From: Flexivirga meconopsidis
Lineage (GTDB): Bacteria > Actinomycetota > Actinomycetes > Actinomycetales > Dermatophilaceae
NCBI RefSeq assembly: GCF_026162425.1
Contig: NZ_JAOBQJ010000003.1
Location: forward strand, 620,001 to 684,000
DNA: 64,000 bases
Reading direction: 5' to 3'
A program made the translations under genes and the position numbers. The notes under the pieces are model-generated. The model did not search any database, was not told the DNA's origin, and worked only from the letters and a program-made list of their open reading frames with translations. Below, one piece after another: positions 62,543-64,000 of the stretch; position 1 is the stretch's first letter; the number at the start of each line of letters is the position of its first letter.

Positions 62543-63181
62543 ATGACCCCCTTCACCCGCCGCATAGCGGTGACCGTTGCCATAACCGCGTCACTGGCGC
62601 TCGCGGGGTGCAATGGCGACACTGCAACGAACGATGGCGGCACCGTCACAAAGACCGTTACAGCAGGCGCCGCTCCGGAGTCAGCGGCGACCGACTCGTC
62701 CGAGAGTCCGATCGTCGAGGGTGCCGAGGACGGAGTCGTCGGTGCTTCGTCGGACTCGGCCTCGGGGACGGTGGATGCCGGTTCATCGGGGACCGTCGCA
62801 TTTGGAGCGACTTACACATCACCTACTGGGCGCACTATCTCTATCGGAAAAGGAGCGCCCTACACGCCAGGCGAATCGGCTTATGTTGGAGACAACGTGC
62901 CCGCGGGCGCGAAGTATCGGAAGTTTGAGGTAACGCTCGTTAACAAGAGCGCTGCCCCATTCGACACCAATGACCTCTACTTCACAGCCACGGCGGGGGA
63001 CCGCGAGGTGGGAATGGTGACGGACGTGGAGGCTGGTATCGACACGCCAACGTCTACGATGCTCCCAGGCCGCACCTTGAGGTTCTTCCTTGCGTATCCC
63101 GTCGTCGTCGGGCAACCGCTAACTATTGCGGTGAACACGGTCGATGGGCCGGTTGCTACCTGGGACGGTGTCACGAGCTGA
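62543..63181 (+). CDS. Hypothetical lipoprotein (possible DUF4352-like)
   Basis: A 212-residue protein with lipobox LAGC (C23) and an acidic, Ser/Ala-rich linker (about 30-95). A beta-rich domain (about 100-212) follows, with KYRKFEVTLVNKSAAPFDTN, MLPGRTLRFFLAYPVV and LTIAVNTVDGPVATWDG. The last part resembles DUF4352-type domains that bind ligands outside the cell, but I am not certain. The DNA is visibly richer in A and T than its neighbours and has no GTATGNC, hinting at transfer. The ATG at 62543 is used because it opens the signal peptide. Confidence 0.7.
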   Translation: MTPFTRRIAVTVAITASLALAGCNGDTATNDGGTVTKTVTAGAAPESAATDSSESPIVEGAEDGVVGASSDSASGTVDAGSSGTVAFGATYTSPTGRTISIGKGAPYTPGESAYVGDNVPAGAKYRKFEVTLVNKSAAPFDTNDLYFTATAGDREVGMVTDVEAGIDTPTSTMLPGRTLRFFLAYPVVVGQPLTIAVNTVDGPVATWDGVTS

Positions 63182-63202
63182 TTGCGCGACTGAGCGCTCC
63201 CG

Positions 63203-64000
63203 CTATTTCGGCTGCGCCAGGTCGATCCGCACGGCGTTGACGCCTGAGGTCGCCCGCTTGGCGTTCTGCCACTTCCAGCCGTCCTTGCCGCGGTGCCGTT
63301 CCCAGGCGCGGTCGCCGACGGTGACGGTCTGGATGCCGTCGGCGTCGGCGTGGGCGACCGCCCAGGAGGCGACTGCCCAGGCGGTCGCGGTGTTGGCGCC
63401 GGTGAAGGTGACCGAGCCATCGCCGGGACGCGCGACGAGCGCGCTCTGCGCCTGCAGTTCGGTGACGACCTGCGCCGGTGTCTTCGCCGACTTGGCGGGG
63501 TCGAGCCGGCAGCCCACACCCTCCGTGGCGGTCCCGGCCATCACCGCGGTGATCGTCTCGCCTTGCGTCTCGTGGTCGTTGTAGGCATCGGGATAGCCGC
63601 TGCGCTGCACCTCCTGCGCGGCGGCGCCGATGGACAGCGACTGCCACTCGGGGATCTTGGTCAGCGCGTTGTAGAACGAGCCGCTGGCGTAGATCGGGTC
63701 CTGGATCTGGTCCGCGGTGCCCCAGCCCTGGCTGGGGCGCTGCTGGAACAGCCCCAGTGAGTCGAGGTCGCCGTAGGTCAGGTTGCGCAGCTTCGACTCT
63801 TGCAGCGCGGTCGTCGTCGCGACGGTCGCCGCGCGGGCGGGCAGTCCCTTCTTGAAGACGCCGACGTCGACGATCGTCGAGGCGTTCGCCGTCTGCTCCG
63901 GATCCCACTGGTAGTCAAAGCCGTTCGCGACCACTTTGCACGAGGGCGAGCCGAAGTTGTTGACGAGGTGCTGGTATGCCGCGTAGCCGCCATACGCGAT
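63203..64000 (-). CDS. Secreted lysozyme-like protein, N-terminus beyond window
   Basis: A partial protein: 265 residues up to the TGA are visible and the frame continues past 64000. The visible part begins IAYGGYAAYQHLVNNFGSPS. It has an actinobacterial lysozyme-like/SLT core: PARAATVATTTALQESKLRN, then GDLDSLGLFQQRPSQGWGTA with the ESK glutamate in a catalytic-like position, then AAQEVQRSGYPDAYNDHE. Annotations of these proteins vary; a cell-wall hydrolase fold is the best inference. The C-terminal 60 residues look like a separate small domain (AVASWAVAHADADGIQTVTV). Confidence 0.75.
   Translation of the reverse strand: MAYGGYAAYQHLVNNFGSPSCKVVANGFDYQWDPEQTANASTIVDVGVFKKGLPARAATVATTTALQESKLRNLTYGDLDSLGLFQQRPSQGWGTADQIQDPIYASGSFYNALTKIPEWQSLSIGAAAQEVQRSGYPDAYNDHETQGETITAVMAGTATEGVGCRLDPAKSAKTPAQVVTELQAQSALVARPGDGSVTFTGANTATAWAVASWAVAHADADGIQTVTVGDRAWERHRGKDGWKWQNAKRATSGVNAVRIDLAQPK

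Overview
The window comes from a very GC-rich Gram-positive actinobacterium. Mycothiol genes (an MshB deacetylase and a mycothiol-type maleylpyruvate isomerase), a SigK/RskA pair, a 7Fe ferredoxin next to dapC, and VIT, VanW and MmpL proteins fit the order Micrococcales. A member near Dermacoccaceae or Intrasporangiaceae is my best guess, but the genus cannot be fixed from this sequence alone. Genes are tightly packed, many start codons overlap the previous stop (ATGA/GTGA/TTGA), and no gap exceeds 300 bp. No rRNA, tRNA or CRISPR array was seen.

Layout. 0-4.6 kb: core genes ispH, rmuC, a DUF389 membrane protein and ychF. 4.6-13.0 kb: a defence island with a type III restriction-modification pair (mod-res), a frameshifted HEPN-type TIGR02391/Ymh gene fused to its operon, an AbiV-like HEPN gene, a decayed XRE regulator, a small membrane protein and a HigB-HigA toxin-antitoxin pair. 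13.1-15.2 kb: methyltransferase, VOC protein, aldo/keto reductase. 15.3-20.1 kb: a complete gentisate catabolic operon (transporter, dioxygenase, mycothiol-dependent isomerase, fumarylpyruvate hydrolase) divergent from an IclR regulator. 20.1-31.0 kb: a SigK island with lipid-modifying genes (two cyclopropane-synthase-like enzymes, DUF1295, DUF1365, flavoprotein oxidases), Nudix, rskA, sigK, a fasciclin lipoprotein like MPT70/83, and a membrane molybdopterin oxidoreductase. 31-42.6 kb: hydrolase, peroxidase, CBS protein, ion transporter, drug exporter, Lrp regulator, VIT transporter, pterin dehydratase, MutT, and a two-component system divergent from an MmpL transporter. 42.6-48.6 kb: a full dipeptide ABC transporter operon. 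48.7-56.1 kb: SoxR, SDR, QueA-like protein, TypA, MshB, flavin reductase, VanW protein. 56.2-58.4 kb: an AbiEi/Vsr-like gene between two palindromic repeats, then a GNAT. 58.5-64 kb: fdxA-dapC, gltA, lipase, a lipoprotein and an edge-truncated secreted lysozyme-like protein.

Three signals go beyond ordinary annotation. (1) Three minus-strand promoters share the layout CCCATCC, 15-bp spacer, YCGAAYCAC. They sit exactly upstream of the fasciclin lipoprotein, the molybdopterin oxidoreductase and the lipid operon, so a SigK regulon can be read directly from the DNA. (2) The heptamer GTATGNC is strikingly common on both strands throughout the core, while its C-variant GTACGNC is scarce. In the defence island the ratio is reversed, which marks the island as foreign and points to an unexplained genome-wide DNA-level force. 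(3) A palindromic intergenic repeat occurs three times, twice bracketing a solitary AbiEi/Vsr-like gene.

All motif counts were made by eye. Family names rest on recognised motifs and gene context, not on database searches.
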